The notes beneath the pieces are model-generated. The model was not told where the DNA came from. It worked only from the letters and a program-made list of their open reading frames with translations, and made no database searches. From NCBI GenBank assembly GCA_963815965.1, contig CAWFIT010000005.1, forward strand, positions 1-64,000: DNA of 64,000 nt, written 5' to 3'. The stretch comes from DASVFB01 sp963815965. Lineage in GTDB: Bacteria; Actinomycetota; Thermoleophilia; Gaiellales; Gaiellaceae. This document shows, one piece after another, positions 14,687 to 22,417 of this stretch (positions are counted from its first letter, which is position 1; the number at the start of each line of letters is the position of its first letter). A program made the position numbers and the translations under genes.

Positions 14687-14806
14687 GACGACGCCGAGCA
14701 CCTGTACTCGCGACTCGGCTGGACGAGGGTCGGCGTCATACCCGGCTACGCCCTCTATCCGGACGCGCGTCCCTGCGACACGACTGTTTTCTGGAAGGCG
14801 CTTTAG
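14687..14806 (+). pseudogene. C-terminal remnant of a GNAT acetyltransferase
   Basis: In this frame the sequence reads DDAEHLYSRLGWTRVGVIPG followed by YALYPDARPCDTTVFWKAL and a TAG stop at 14804-14806. This is the well-known end of many GNAT enzymes (A..LY..LGW..VGVIP.YAL.PDG..CDT..FWK.L). Everything upstream (acetyl-CoA loop and N-terminus) is missing: the match stops where the 14638-14673 hairpin begins. No start codon or promoter is evident. The stop overlaps that of the convergent SRPBCC gene by 3 bp. A truncated relic is the simplest reading. Confidence 0.7.
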
Positions 14807-15234
14807 AGACGCGCGTCGATGCGGTCGAAGAACTTCGACCACCCCTGCCCAGTGCGCTCGTACTGCTCGGCCGACATGTGTCCCGTCTGCCGGAAATGCA
14901 TCTCCGTTCGGCCGTCGCCGAGGTCGCTGAAGACGACCGTGATCAGCTCGCGCGCATCATCTTCGGGCCGGTCTGTGACGGTGAACACGAGCCGCTCGGG
15001 CGCGACGACCTCGAGGTACTCGCCCTTCCAGTGGATCTCGCGGCGACCCGGGTCGGCGTACATCGTTGCGCGCCAGGAGCCGCCAGGCCTGACGTCCATC
15101 GACACCGTGGACACCGGGATCTCGGCTTCGGCGCCGCCGAACCAGTCGGCGAACGCCTCCGGCTCGGTCCATTCCGTCCATACGCGCTCGCGCGGCGCAT
15201 CGAAGACCCGCACGATTGTGATGCCGTCAGCCAA
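14803..15234 (-). CDS. SRPBCC domain protein (AHSA1-like) coupled to ArsR regulator
   Basis: 143 residues: 'GITIVRVFDAPRERVWTEWTEPEAFADWFGG' then 'VSMDVRPGGSWRATMYADPGRREIHWKGEYLEVVAPERLVFTVTD' and 'ITVVFSDLGDGRTEMHFRQTGHMSAEQYERTGQGWSKFFDRIDARL', the standard AHSA1/YndB pattern. The 5' end overlaps the upstream ArsR gene by 8 bp, so the two are translationally coupled. ArsR-AHSA1 pairs are frequent in actinobacteria and Bacilli; the regulator is thought to control the lipophile-binding partner. Ligand unknown. Confidence 0.85.
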   Translation of the reverse strand: MADGITIVRVFDAPRERVWTEWTEPEAFADWFGGAEAEIPVSTVSMDVRPGGSWRATMYADPGRREIHWKGEYLEVVAPERLVFTVTDRPEDDARELITVVFSDLGDGRTEMHFRQTGHMSAEQYERTGQGWSKFFDRIDARL

Positions 15235-15538
15235 GCCTCTCGTCCATCCGGTCGAATCCTCCTTGCCAGAAGCGACGGTACGTCTCGAGCCAGTCGACCG
15301 CCTCCTTCAACGGTGCCGCCTCCAGGCGCGACGGCCGCAGCTGGGCCGAGCGGCCGCGCGTGATCAGGCCGGCTCGTTCGAGCACCTTCAGATGCTTGGA
15401 GACGGCCTGGACGCTGATCGCGAACGGCTCGGCGAGCTCGTTGACCGTCGCGTCGCCCTCCGTGAGCCGCGTCAGGATCGCGCGCCGCGTCGGATCCGCG
15501 AGCGCCGCGAACGTGCCCGTCAGCTCGTCGACCGCCAC
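15227..15538 (-). CDS. ArsR family winged-helix transcriptional regulator
   Basis: 103 residues. 'TFAALADPTRRAILTRLTEGDATVNELAEPFAISVQAVSKHLKVLERAGLITRGRSAQLRPSRLEAAPLKEAVDWLETYRRFW' is a standard ArsR winged helix with recognition helix 'SVQAVSKHLKVLERAG' and the usual C-terminal 'W...R.FW' helix of the SRPBCC-linked subgroup. No metal-binding CxC is present, so it is not an arsenic or cadmium sensor. GTG 15538 is preceded by GAGGAG. First gene of a two-gene operon; the divergent DHFR-like gene at 15618 probably shares its control region. Confidence 0.9.
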   Translation of the reverse strand: MAVDELTGTFAALADPTRRAILTRLTEGDATVNELAEPFAISVQAVSKHLKVLERAGLITRGRSAQLRPSRLEAAPLKEAVDWLETYRRFWQGGFDRMDERLG

Positions 15539-15560
15539 TTGTATTCATCTCCTCGGTTTA

Positions 15561-15576
15561 TCAACTGTCGCGTTGA
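15561..15576. promoter_or_regulatory. Inverted repeat TCAAC-N6-GTTGA, candidate ArsR operator
   Basis: Perfect 5-bp arms in the 79-bp gap between the divergent ArsR (start 15538) and DHFR-like (start 15618) genes. Position fits autoregulation and control of both promoters. Short, so only suggestive. Confidence 0.4.
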
Positions 15577-15617
15577 GTATGGTACCCGGATCAGACGTCG
15601 ACGAGGAGGAGGCCGAA

Positions 15618-16184
15618 GTGGGAAGGATCGTCGTAACCGAGTTCGTGTCACTGGACGGCGTGGTCGAGGATCCCGGCGGTGCCGAGGACTTCAAGTACGG
15701 AGGCTGGAGCTTCGAGATCAGTCGCGGCGACGAGGGCGACAAGTTCAAGCTCGACGAGACGATGGCGTCGGACGCCCTGCTCTTGGGACGCGTCACGTAC
15801 GAGGGCTTCGCCGACGCGTGGCCGTCGCGGGATGGGGAATTCGCCGACAAGTTCAACTCGATGCCCAAGTACGTCGTCTCTTCGACGCTGAAGGATCCGA
15901 CCTGGACCAACTCGACGGTGCTGAGCGGCGACGTCGCAGCCGAGGTCGCGAAGCTCAAGCAGCAGGTGGACGGCGACATCGTCGTGCACGGAAGCGTGCA
16001 ACTCGTGCAGGCGCTGATCGACCACGACCTCGTCGACGAGCTCCGGCTGATGGTCTTCCCGGTGGTACTCGGGAGCGGAAAGCGGATCTTCGGCGAGACG
16101 AGCGACAAGAAGCCGTTGCGCCTCGCCGACTCGAAGGTCGTCGGCGACGGCGTCGCGATCCTCACCTACGAGCCGGCTCGCTAG
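15618..16184 (+). CDS. Dihydrofolate-reductase-like (RibD C-terminal) protein
   Basis: 188 residues: 'GRIVVTEFVSLDGVVEDPGG', 'DALLLGRVTYEGFADAWPSR', 'KYVVSSTLKDPTWTNSTVL', 'DIVVHGSVQLVQALIDHDLVDELRLMVFPVVLGSGKRIF' - all blocks of the RibD_C-like reductases. Presumed NADPH-dependent; substrate unknown. GTG 15618 is preceded by GAGGAGGAGG and gives the family N-terminus; longer frames have no support. Divergent from the ArsR/AHSA1 pair, an association often seen in soil actinobacteria, so it may belong to the same regulon. Its TAG stop overlaps the stop of the next, convergent gene inside CTAG. Confidence 0.85.
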   Translation: MGRIVVTEFVSLDGVVEDPGGAEDFKYGGWSFEISRGDEGDKFKLDETMASDALLLGRVTYEGFADAWPSRDGEFADKFNSMPKYVVSSTLKDPTWTNSTVLSGDVAAEVAKLKQQVDGDIVVHGSVQLVQALIDHDLVDELRLMVFPVVLGSGKRIFGETSDKKPLRLADSKVVGDGVAILTYEPAR

Positions 16185-16975
16185 TCGAGCCAGTCGCCGA
16201 GAGGAACCCGCGCGCTCAGCGCGGAAAAGTCGCCGCGGTCGCGAATCGCTTCGGCCGCGTCGACCATCGCGCGAACGGCGACCCAGGTGAGCGAGCCACC
16301 CACGCTCACCCTCTGCGCGCCTGCGGCAGCAAGCTCGGCGAAGGAGAGATCGGCCCGCGCGAGCACGTTCACGGGCTTCGAGACGGCCGCACAAAGACGC
16401 GTGATGTCGTCGATGCTGCGCAGCGCCGGTGCGTAGAGCACGTCGGCGCCGGCGCGCTCGAACGCCTGCAGCCGCACAATCGTGTCGTCCAGATCCGGGT
16501 TGCCGCGGAGGTGGTTCTCGGCGCGTGCCGTCAACATGAACGGAAAGCCGAGCCCGCGCGCGGCGTCGACCGCGGCGGCGACCCGCTCGACGGCCTCGCC
16601 CAGCTCGTAGATCCGTCCGGCGGCGGGGTCGTAGTCCTCGATCGACCCGCCGACGGCGCCTGCCCCGGCAATTGCAGTGATCGCGGCCGCGACGCTTTCG
16701 GGATCCGGCCCGTAGCCGTTCTCGAGGTCGACCGAGAGCGGCAGGTCGGTCGCCCCGTCGAGCGCCGCGACGTGCGCGGTCACGTCGTCCAGCGTCGCGC
16801 CGCCGTCGAGGCGGCCCAGCGCGAACGCGAAGCCGGAGCTCGTCGTCGCGAGCGCCTCGAACCCGAGCGCCGCGAGCACCCGGGCCGAGCCCGCATCCCA
16901 TGGATTCGGGATCACGAACGGGTCGCCCTCGTGGAGGGCGCGGAAGGCGGCGGCCTTGATTTCTTGTTCGACCAT
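16181..16975 (-). CDS. Isocitrate lyase/PEP mutase family protein
   Basis: 264 residues. 'FVIPNPWDAGSARVLAALGFEALATTSSGFAFALGRLDGG' opens the TIM barrel; 'LPLSVDLENGYGPDPESVA' holds the acidic Mg-binding residues; 'GGSIEDYDP', 'FMLTARAENHLRGNPDLDDTIVRLQAFERAGADVLYAPAL' and 'PVNVLARADLSFAELAAAGAQRVSVGGSLTW' follow as in the PEP mutase/oxaloacetate hydrolase group. The isocitrate-lyase catalytic KKCGH is not present, as in other members of this subgroup, so a C-C or P-C lyase on a small oxoacid is likely. Monocistronic, convergent with the DHFR-like gene. Confidence 0.85.
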   Translation of the reverse strand: MVEQEIKAAAFRALHEGDPFVIPNPWDAGSARVLAALGFEALATTSSGFAFALGRLDGGATLDDVTAHVAALDGATDLPLSVDLENGYGPDPESVAAAITAIAGAGAVGGSIEDYDPAAGRIYELGEAVERVAAAVDAARGLGFPFMLTARAENHLRGNPDLDDTIVRLQAFERAGADVLYAPALRSIDDITRLCAAVSKPVNVLARADLSFAELAAAGAQRVSVGGSLTWVAVRAMVDAAEAIRDRGDFSALSARVPLGDWLD

Positions 16976-17053
16976 TAGCGTTAATCAGTTGACGTGGCTG
17001 CCCGGATTTGATCCAAATATAGGAACTCATCCTCGGGCACAAGGGGGCCTCTC

Positions 17054-19813
17054 ATGAGGAAGTACCGGCGGCGGACAGCCGCTGTTCTTGTTTTGGTGGG
17101 CACGATCACGCTGCTGTCGGTGCTGTTGGCGCGTGCATCGACGCCGGAATCTAGCTTGAGCAAGGCGGGCGTGACCCGCACCGCACATGCGGCGCTCCTC
17201 GAGCGCGAGCAGGGCGAAGGGCTAGGGGGCGCGGACGCGGAAGCGTATGCCGACCGCGCGTACCCGGCCTCGGAGGTCACGATCGGTGAGATTCAGGGAG
17301 CGATCAAGGCGAATGCGAAGGTTGCAAAGCATGCGTCGAAACTCGGCTCCAAGTGGGACTTCATCGGGCCCGACACTCTTGACGTGGATCGGCTGGGTAC
17401 TCAGTCGTTCATCAAGGCGACCAAGTGGTCTGGACGCGTAACGGCGCTCACCGTAGGCTCGAAGTGCAAAGCGGAGGAGTGCACGCTCTACCTCGGCGCC
17501 GCGGGCGGCGGCGTGTGGCGCACGAAGAACGCGCTCGCACCGAACGCGGAGTGGAAGCAGATCTCAGATGGAATCCCCACCAACGCGATCGGCTCGATCG
17601 CCGTGGATCCCAACGACCCGACAGGCAGGACGGTCTACGTCGGGACCGGCGAGGCGAACGCAAGCGGTGACAGCGAGGCTGGGCTCGGGCTCTACAAGAC
17701 GACGGACGATGGCGCGCATTGGACGCTCGTACCGGGGTCGTTCGCGGTCGCGAACAACCGCGCGATCGCCTGGATCGCGATCGAACCGGGCAACGCGGAC
17801 CACATCTTGCTCGGGACTCGTTCGGGTGTCCGCGGAATCGGATCGAACGCCACCAGCGTCGGCACGGTCGCTGCCCAGTCGCCGGCAGTCGGCGTCTACA
17901 ACTCAACCGACGGCGGCGCGACCTTCGGACTAACTCAAGCGGGCTCGATCAACGAGGTGAAGTTCGACCCGAGCAACCCGAGCGTCGTTTACGCTGCCCA
18001 GGCGACCGTCGGCCTGATCCGCTCGACGTCGGGCGGCGCAGCGGCAAGCTGGGAGACCATCTTCTCGCTCAACCGCGGCCGCTTCTCGTTCTCGCCGGTC
18101 GAGCTGCCGAACGGCAAGACGCGCATCTACCTCTCCGACGCCAGCGGCGGAGGACAGGGAGCTCAGGTCTACCGCGTCGACGACGCGAGCCAGTCGGCGG
18201 CGACGCTGACGGCCTCGAGCAACCTCGCTTGGACGCGCCTCTCGAATCCGGCTGCCGGCACACCCGGCAACGCCGTCTACAACTACTGCAACACGCCGCT
18301 GGTGGGCTCCCAGTGCGTGTACGACATGTTCATCCTGTCGCCCGCTGACCGTCCCGACATGGTGGTTGTCGGAGGATTGATGCACTACGAAGAGCTGAAG
18401 CCGTACGCCGCCCCGGGCGGCATCCGGTCGAACGGTCGCTCGGTCTTGATGTCGATGGACGCCGGCGCAACGTGGACGGATGTCACCGGTGACGTTGGCG
18501 GCGAGTCGATGCATCCGGATCAGCACGCGATCGCCTTCGTGCCTGGGAACCCGGACGTCTTCTTCGTCGGCTCCGACGGCGGCCTCATCCGCACGAGCGG
18601 CCAGTGGGCCGACGCGTCGAGCCAGTGCGACACCCGAGGGCTGTCGGCGGCGTTCCTTGCCGACTGCCATGCCTGGCTGAAGCAGATCCCAACCGAGCTC
18701 CGGGTGATGAACGCCGGCCTTGCGACGCTGCAGATGACGAGCGTCTCCGTCAGTCCGTACTCGCCGGAGAACACGGCGATGACCGGAACACAGGACAACG
18801 GCACGCTCCAATTCACGGGATCGCCGACCTGGTACCTGCCCCTGACGGGAGACGGCGGCGACAGCGGCTTCGACGCCACCGACCCGCACCTTCGGTTCCA
18901 CACGTACACGGGCGGACAGATGGACGTGAACTACAACGACGCCGATCCGACGTCATGGCTCTGGATCGGTGACCGGTTCATCGTCAACTTCCCGGAGGCG
19001 CAGCGGTTCTACGCACCCGTCATCTCCGACCCGCTCGCCACGAAGACGATCTTCATGGGCGCGCAGCGCGTGTGGCGGACGCAGACCGCGGGCGGCGACC
19101 GTGCGTTCCTGGAGGCGCACTGCAACACCGCGGTCGGCGAGTTCCCGAGCGACTTGCTCTACACGGGCGCGTGCGGCACGCCGGAGAACTGGCCGCCGCT
19201 CGGCAGCGTGACGCTGACGAACTCAACGCCGGGCAACCCGTTCGGCACAACGAAGGGCGGGAGCACGCTGAGCTCGCTGTCGCGCGCGAAGGACACTGGA
19301 ACGCTCTGGGCCGGCAGCGGCGCAGGCCGCGTGCTGATCTCGAAGAACGCGAACGCCGCCGATCCGGCGACCGTTGCGTTCACGCGGATCGACACGGCGA
19401 CGCAACCGAGTCGCGCCGTCTCGTCCATCTATTCGGATCCGACGAACGCGAACCATGCGCTCGTGACCTTCTCCGGCTTCGACGCCGTCACCCCGACGAC
19501 GCCGGGGCACGTGTTCGACGTGGTCTTCGATCCGACGACGAACACGGCGACGTGGACGGACATCTCGTACGACATCGGCGATCAACCGGTGAACGACGCC
19601 GTGCTCGACGTGGCCACCGGGGACATCTACATCTCCACCGACTTCGGTGTCTACCGCCTGGTCAAGGGGACGCAGACGTGGATCACCGCTGCTGATGGCC
19701 TGCCGCCCGCAGCAGTCTCCGGGCTGACGCTCGCGGCGGGAAAGCAGAGCGGCGACCGCCTGCTGTACGCGGCAACGCACGGCCGCAGCGCCTACCGCCT
19801 GCGGTTGAAGTAA
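17054..19813 (+). CDS. Secreted BNR/Asp-box beta-propeller protein (sialidase/VPS10-like)
   Basis: 919 residues. N-terminal signal-anchor at residues 8-28 (RTAAVLVLVGTITLLSVLLA). Then a helical pro-region, and from about residue 100 a repeating beta-propeller with Asp-box motifs: 'LGLYKTTDDGAHWTLVPG', 'VGVYNSTDGGATFGLTQ', 'SVLMSMDAGATWTDVTG'. 'YLGAAGGGVWRTKNALAP' is the usual first blade. No Asp/Glu/Tyr/Arg-triad sialidase signature is clear, so it is a surface or secreted binding propeller rather than a proven glycosidase. ATG 17054 follows AAGGGGG. A single-gene unit ending at a UUCG-capped bidirectional terminator. Confidence 0.8.
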   Translation: MRKYRRRTAAVLVLVGTITLLSVLLARASTPESSLSKAGVTRTAHAALLEREQGEGLGGADAEAYADRAYPASEVTIGEIQGAIKANAKVAKHASKLGSKWDFIGPDTLDVDRLGTQSFIKATKWSGRVTALTVGSKCKAEECTLYLGAAGGGVWRTKNALAPNAEWKQISDGIPTNAIGSIAVDPNDPTGRTVYVGTGEANASGDSEAGLGLYKTTDDGAHWTLVPGSFAVANNRAIAWIAIEPGNADHILLGTRSGVRGIGSNATSVGTVAAQSPAVGVYNSTDGGATFGLTQAGSINEVKFDPSNPSVVYAAQATVGLIRSTSGGAAASWETIFSLNRGRFSFSPVELPNGKTRIYLSDASGGGQGAQVYRVDDASQSAATLTASSNLAWTRLSNPAAGTPGNAVYNYCNTPLVGSQCVYDMFILSPADRPDMVVVGGLMHYEELKPYAAPGGIRSNGRSVLMSMDAGATWTDVTGDVGGESMHPDQHAIAFVPGNPDVFFVGSDGGLIRTSGQWADASSQCDTRGLSAAFLADCHAWLKQIPTELRVMNAGLATLQMTSVSVSPYSPENTAMTGTQDNGTLQFTGSPTWYLPLTGDGGDSGFDATDPHLRFHTYTGGQMDVNYNDADPTSWLWIGDRFIVNFPEAQRFYAPVISDPLATKTIFMGAQRVWRTQTAGGDRAFLEAHCNTAVGEFPSDLLYTGACGTPENWPPLGSVTLTNSTPGNPFGTTKGGSTLSSLSRAKDTGTLWAGSGAGRVLISKNANAADPATVAFTRIDTATQPSRAVSSIYSDPTNANHALVTFSGFDAVTPTTPGHVFDVVFDPTTNTATWTDISYDIGDQPVNDAVLDVATGDIYISTDFGVYRLVKGTQTWITAADGLPPAAVSGLTLAAGKQSGDRLLYAATHGRSAYRLRLK

Positions 19814-19821
19814 GCGACGCG

Positions 19822-19862
19822 CAGGGCCTGCCGCCGCGCCTTCGGGCGCGGCGGAGGCCCTG
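19822..19862. terminator. Bidirectional terminator with TTCG tetraloop
   Basis: Stem 19822-19840 with 19845-19862 (18 pairs and one bulged base) closed by C(TTCG)G. It lies between the convergent propeller gene (stop at 19813) and AidB-like gene (stop at 19863) and can serve both. Confidence 0.8.
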
Positions 19863-21494
19863 TCAAACGCGCGGACGATGCCGCTCGACGATCGCTGCGG
19901 AGTCGACGCCTCGCGGGAGCGTCCCGTAGGCGAGCCCGCCGTCGCCGTTCAGTCGCGATGCGCAGAACGCATCTGCCACCGCTGGATCGCCGTAGCGCAC
20001 GAGCAGCGAGGCCTGGAGCGCCAGGCCGAGCCGCTCGACGAGGAGACGCGCTCGTGCCTCCACGTCCTCGGCATCGCGGAGCTCTCGTTCGACGGCGTCT
20101 ACCCACGCGTCGAGCCGCGGCTCCGCACTCGCCGCCTCGCGGCACTCGGTGAAGAACGCATCGATCGTCTCGGGGCTCCGCTGTACCGCGCGCAGAACGT
20201 CGAGACAGATCACGTTGCCCGACCCCTCCCAGATCGACTGCAGTGGCTGCTGGCGGTACAGCCGAGGCAGCACCGACTCCTCGACGTAGCCGTTGCCGCC
20301 GAGGCATTCGAGCGCCTCGGCTGCGTGGCCGGGGCCGCGCTTGCAGACCCAGTACTTCGCCACCGCGGTCGCGATGCGGGCGAAGGCAGCCTCGCCGCGG
20401 TCGTACGCGCGCGCGAGCCGTAGCGCGGTCAGCGTCGCCGCCTCCGACTCGACGCACAGGTCGGCGAGGACGTTGCGCATCAGCGGCTGGTCGACGAGCA
20501 GCCTGCCGAACGCCGAGCGATGCGCCGCGTGATGTGTTGCTTGCTCGACGGCCGTGCGCATCCCCGCCGCCGTTCCGAGAACGCAGTCGAGACGCGTGTG
20601 GTTGACCATCTCGATGATCGTCGCCACGCCGCGTCCCTCGTCACCGACGAGCCGCGCCCACGCGGACACGAGCTCGATCTCGCTCGACGCGTTCGAGCGG
20701 TCGCCGAGCTTATCCTTCAATCGCTGGATGTGGAAGCCGTTTCGCGTCCCGTCCGGCAACACGCGCGGCACCAGGAAGCAGGAGAGCCCGTCGTCCGCCT
20801 GAGCGAGCACCAGGAACGCGTCGCACATCGGCGCGGAGCAAAACCACTTTTGCCCGTCGAGCTCGTACTCGCCGTTTCCGAGCGAGCGCGCGACGGTGAT
20901 GTTCGCGCGAACGTCGGAGCCGCCTTGCCGCTCCGTCATCGCCATGCCGCAAAGCGCGCCGCGCTTGTCCGCCGCAGGCGTCAGCCCGGGGTCGTAGTCG
21001 AACGACGTGAGCAGGGGCTCCCACTCGGCCGCAAGGTCGGGTTGCGCACGCAGTGCGGGCACGGCGGCGTGCGTCATCGACACCGGGCACCCGTGCCCGG
21101 CTTCGACCTGCGCGATGAGATAGAAGAGAGTCGCCCGCGCGACGTGCGTGCCTTCTCGCGGCTCGCGCCAGGAGAGCGAGTGCAACCCGTGCTCGACGCT
21201 CGTCGCGAGCAGCGAATGCCAGGCCGGGTGGAACTCGACCTCGTCGATCCGGTTGCCAAAGCGGTCGTGCGTGCGTAAGCGTGGTGGATTTTCGTTCGCG
21301 AGCCGTCCCCACTCGAGCGGCTCTCCGGTCAGGAAGGTGCCGAACGCGCTCGCGCGCGCGGCCGCCCAGCCGGCGCCTTCACGCTCGAGCGCTTCGGCGA
21401 GCGGCCTGTTCTCGGCGAACAGGTCGTAGCCGTCGAGCGGCGGCGGCTGGTTCGGCGCGCTGCCTACGTCTGGAGGTGCGCCTCGACGAACCAC
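19863..21494 (-). CDS. aidB: AidB-like acyl-CoA dehydrogenase
   Basis: 543 residues, the AidB length (about 540). Contains the flavin-binding 'CGMAMTERQGGSDVRANITVA' and 'YELDGQKWFCSAPMCDAFLVLAQ', then 'IQRLKDKLGDRSNASSEIEL', 'GVATIIEMVNHTRLDCVLGTA' and the AidB-typical end block 'ECLGGNGYVEESVLPRLYRQ' followed by 'QPLQSIWEGSGNVICLDVLRA'. E. coli AidB is an FAD protein of the adaptive response to alkylation; the role here is inferred from family only. The GTG start at 21494 lies 31 bp inside the end of the upstream Dps gene, so the two are co-transcribed and probably both stress proteins. Confidence 0.88.
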   Translation of the reverse strand: MVRRGAPPDVGSAPNQPPPLDGYDLFAENRPLAEALEREGAGWAAARASAFGTFLTGEPLEWGRLANENPPRLRTHDRFGNRIDEVEFHPAWHSLLATSVEHGLHSLSWREPREGTHVARATLFYLIAQVEAGHGCPVSMTHAAVPALRAQPDLAAEWEPLLTSFDYDPGLTPAADKRGALCGMAMTERQGGSDVRANITVARSLGNGEYELDGQKWFCSAPMCDAFLVLAQADDGLSCFLVPRVLPDGTRNGFHIQRLKDKLGDRSNASSEIELVSAWARLVGDEGRGVATIIEMVNHTRLDCVLGTAAGMRTAVEQATHHAAHRSAFGRLLVDQPLMRNVLADLCVESEAATLTALRLARAYDRGEAAFARIATAVAKYWVCKRGPGHAAEALECLGGNGYVEESVLPRLYRQQPLQSIWEGSGNVICLDVLRAVQRSPETIDAFFTECREAASAEPRLDAWVDAVERELRDAEDVEARARLLVERLGLALQASLLVRYGDPAVADAFCASRLNGDGGLAYGTLPRGVDSAAIVERHRPRV

Positions 21495-21961
21495 AGGTGT
21501 TTGTCGATCGCGCGTGAGACCTCGATGAAGAGATCGCCCGTGTCCTGGTCGTTCAGCTCGAGCGCTTCGTCGATCGCTGCACGAACTGCCGCGCCGTACG
21601 CGCCGAGGCGATCGGCGACCACGCTCACGGTGTCCATGCCGTCGACGGCGTCGAGCGGGTACTCGCTCAGCGTCGACGCCTCGGCCGCCATGCGTGCAGT
21701 GCCGAGCGCGAGCCCACCGAGGGTCGTCGCACGTTCAGCGATCGTGTCCACGAACTCGAGCACGTTTTCGGCGACCTGGTCGTAAAGGAGGTGCAGCTGG
21801 ATGAAGTCGCTGCCCTTGACGTTCCAGTGCGCCTGCTTCAGCTGCGAATAGAGGTCGAACGTGTCGGCGAGCCGCGCGTTCAGGAGCTTGATGAGCTCCT
21901 CGCGCTTGTCGTCGGCGATGTCGATCCGGGTCTCGAACGTTCGACGCGTCTGAGTTGCCAT
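21464..21961 (-). CDS. dps: Dps family DNA-binding ferritin-like protein
   Basis: 165 residues. The intersubunit ferroxidase ligands are complete: His45 and His57 in 'QAHWNVKGSDFIQLHLLYD' and Asp72/Glu76 in 'FVDTIAERATTLGG', with the same spacing as E. coli Dps (51/63/78/82). The end 'VSRAIDKHLWFVEAHLQT' is typical. Stores iron and protects DNA against peroxide as a dodecamer. The N-terminus carries several Arg/Lys that may bind DNA. RBS GGGGAGGACATC before ATG 21961. First gene of an operon with the AidB-like enzyme. Confidence 0.93.
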   Translation of the reverse strand: MATQTRRTFETRIDIADDKREELIKLLNARLADTFDLYSQLKQAHWNVKGSDFIQLHLLYDQVAENVLEFVDTIAERATTLGGLALGTARMAAEASTLSEYPLDAVDGMDTVSVVADRLGAYGAAVRAAIDEALELNDQDTGDLFIEVSRAIDKHLWFVEAHLQT

Positions 21962-22017
21962 GATGTCCTCCCCGCGGGTTTGCTTCTGTTGGGCGCCCTG
22001 GGATATTAGGTACCGGG

Positions 22018-22413
22018 ATGAGCGAAGTGCGGATCGACAAATGGCTCTGGGCGGCGCGCTTCTTCAAGGCCCGAAGCGCCGCGACCGCGGCCGCCGCAGG
22101 CGGTCGCGTGCGCGTCAACGGTGAGCGCGCGAAGCCGTCCAAGACGGTGCGCGCGGGAGACACGGTCGAGGTCACGGTCGGGACGGTCCGGCGGATCGTG
22201 AATGTGCTCGACGTCGCGGAGCGCCGCGGCTCGGCGAGCGTGGCGGCAACGTTGTACGCCGAGACGCCCGACTCCATCGCAGCGCGCGAGCAGCACGCGG
22301 CCGAGCGGCGGCTCGCGCGCCCGCTGGGAGCCGACCTCGGCGCCCGCCCGACCAAGCTGGAGCGGCGGCGGCTCGAGGCCCTCCGGCGCGGGATGCGCCG
22401 CCGCGGCTATTAG
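22018..22413 (+). CDS. hslR: S4-domain RNA-binding protein, Hsp15 family
   Basis: 131 residues. 'VRIDKWLWAARFFKARSAATAAAAGGRVRVNGERAKPSKTVRAGDTVEV' is the S4 fold of ribosome-associated Hsp15, with the characteristic 'RIDKWLW.AR..K.R..A' start and a very basic C-terminal tail (LERRRLEALRRGMRRRGY). Hsp15 rescues stalled 50S subunits carrying nascent chains. Start ATG 22018; TTAGGT ends 6 nt upstream and there is no ribosome-binding site, consistent with a leaderless transcript. Stops 4 nt before the end of the convergent flavoprotein gene. Confidence 0.9.
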   Translation: MSEVRIDKWLWAARFFKARSAATAAAAGGRVRVNGERAKPSKTVRAGDTVEVTVGTVRRIVNVLDVAERRGSASVAATLYAETPDSIAAREQHAAERRLARPLGADLGARPTKLERRRLEALRRGMRRRGY

Positions 22414-22417
22414 AGGC

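Noticed and set aside
1..17000. Integron-like cassette array in the patchwork of small genes
   Set aside because: Gene types (GNAT, VOC, GFA, DHFR-like) are cassette-like, but orientations are mixed, no attC-type imperfect palindromes were seen between genes and no integrase is present.
16989..17023. TTGACG...TATAGG as promoter of the beta-propeller gene
   Set aside because: Spacing of 23 bp is outside the usual range; kept out of the annotation.
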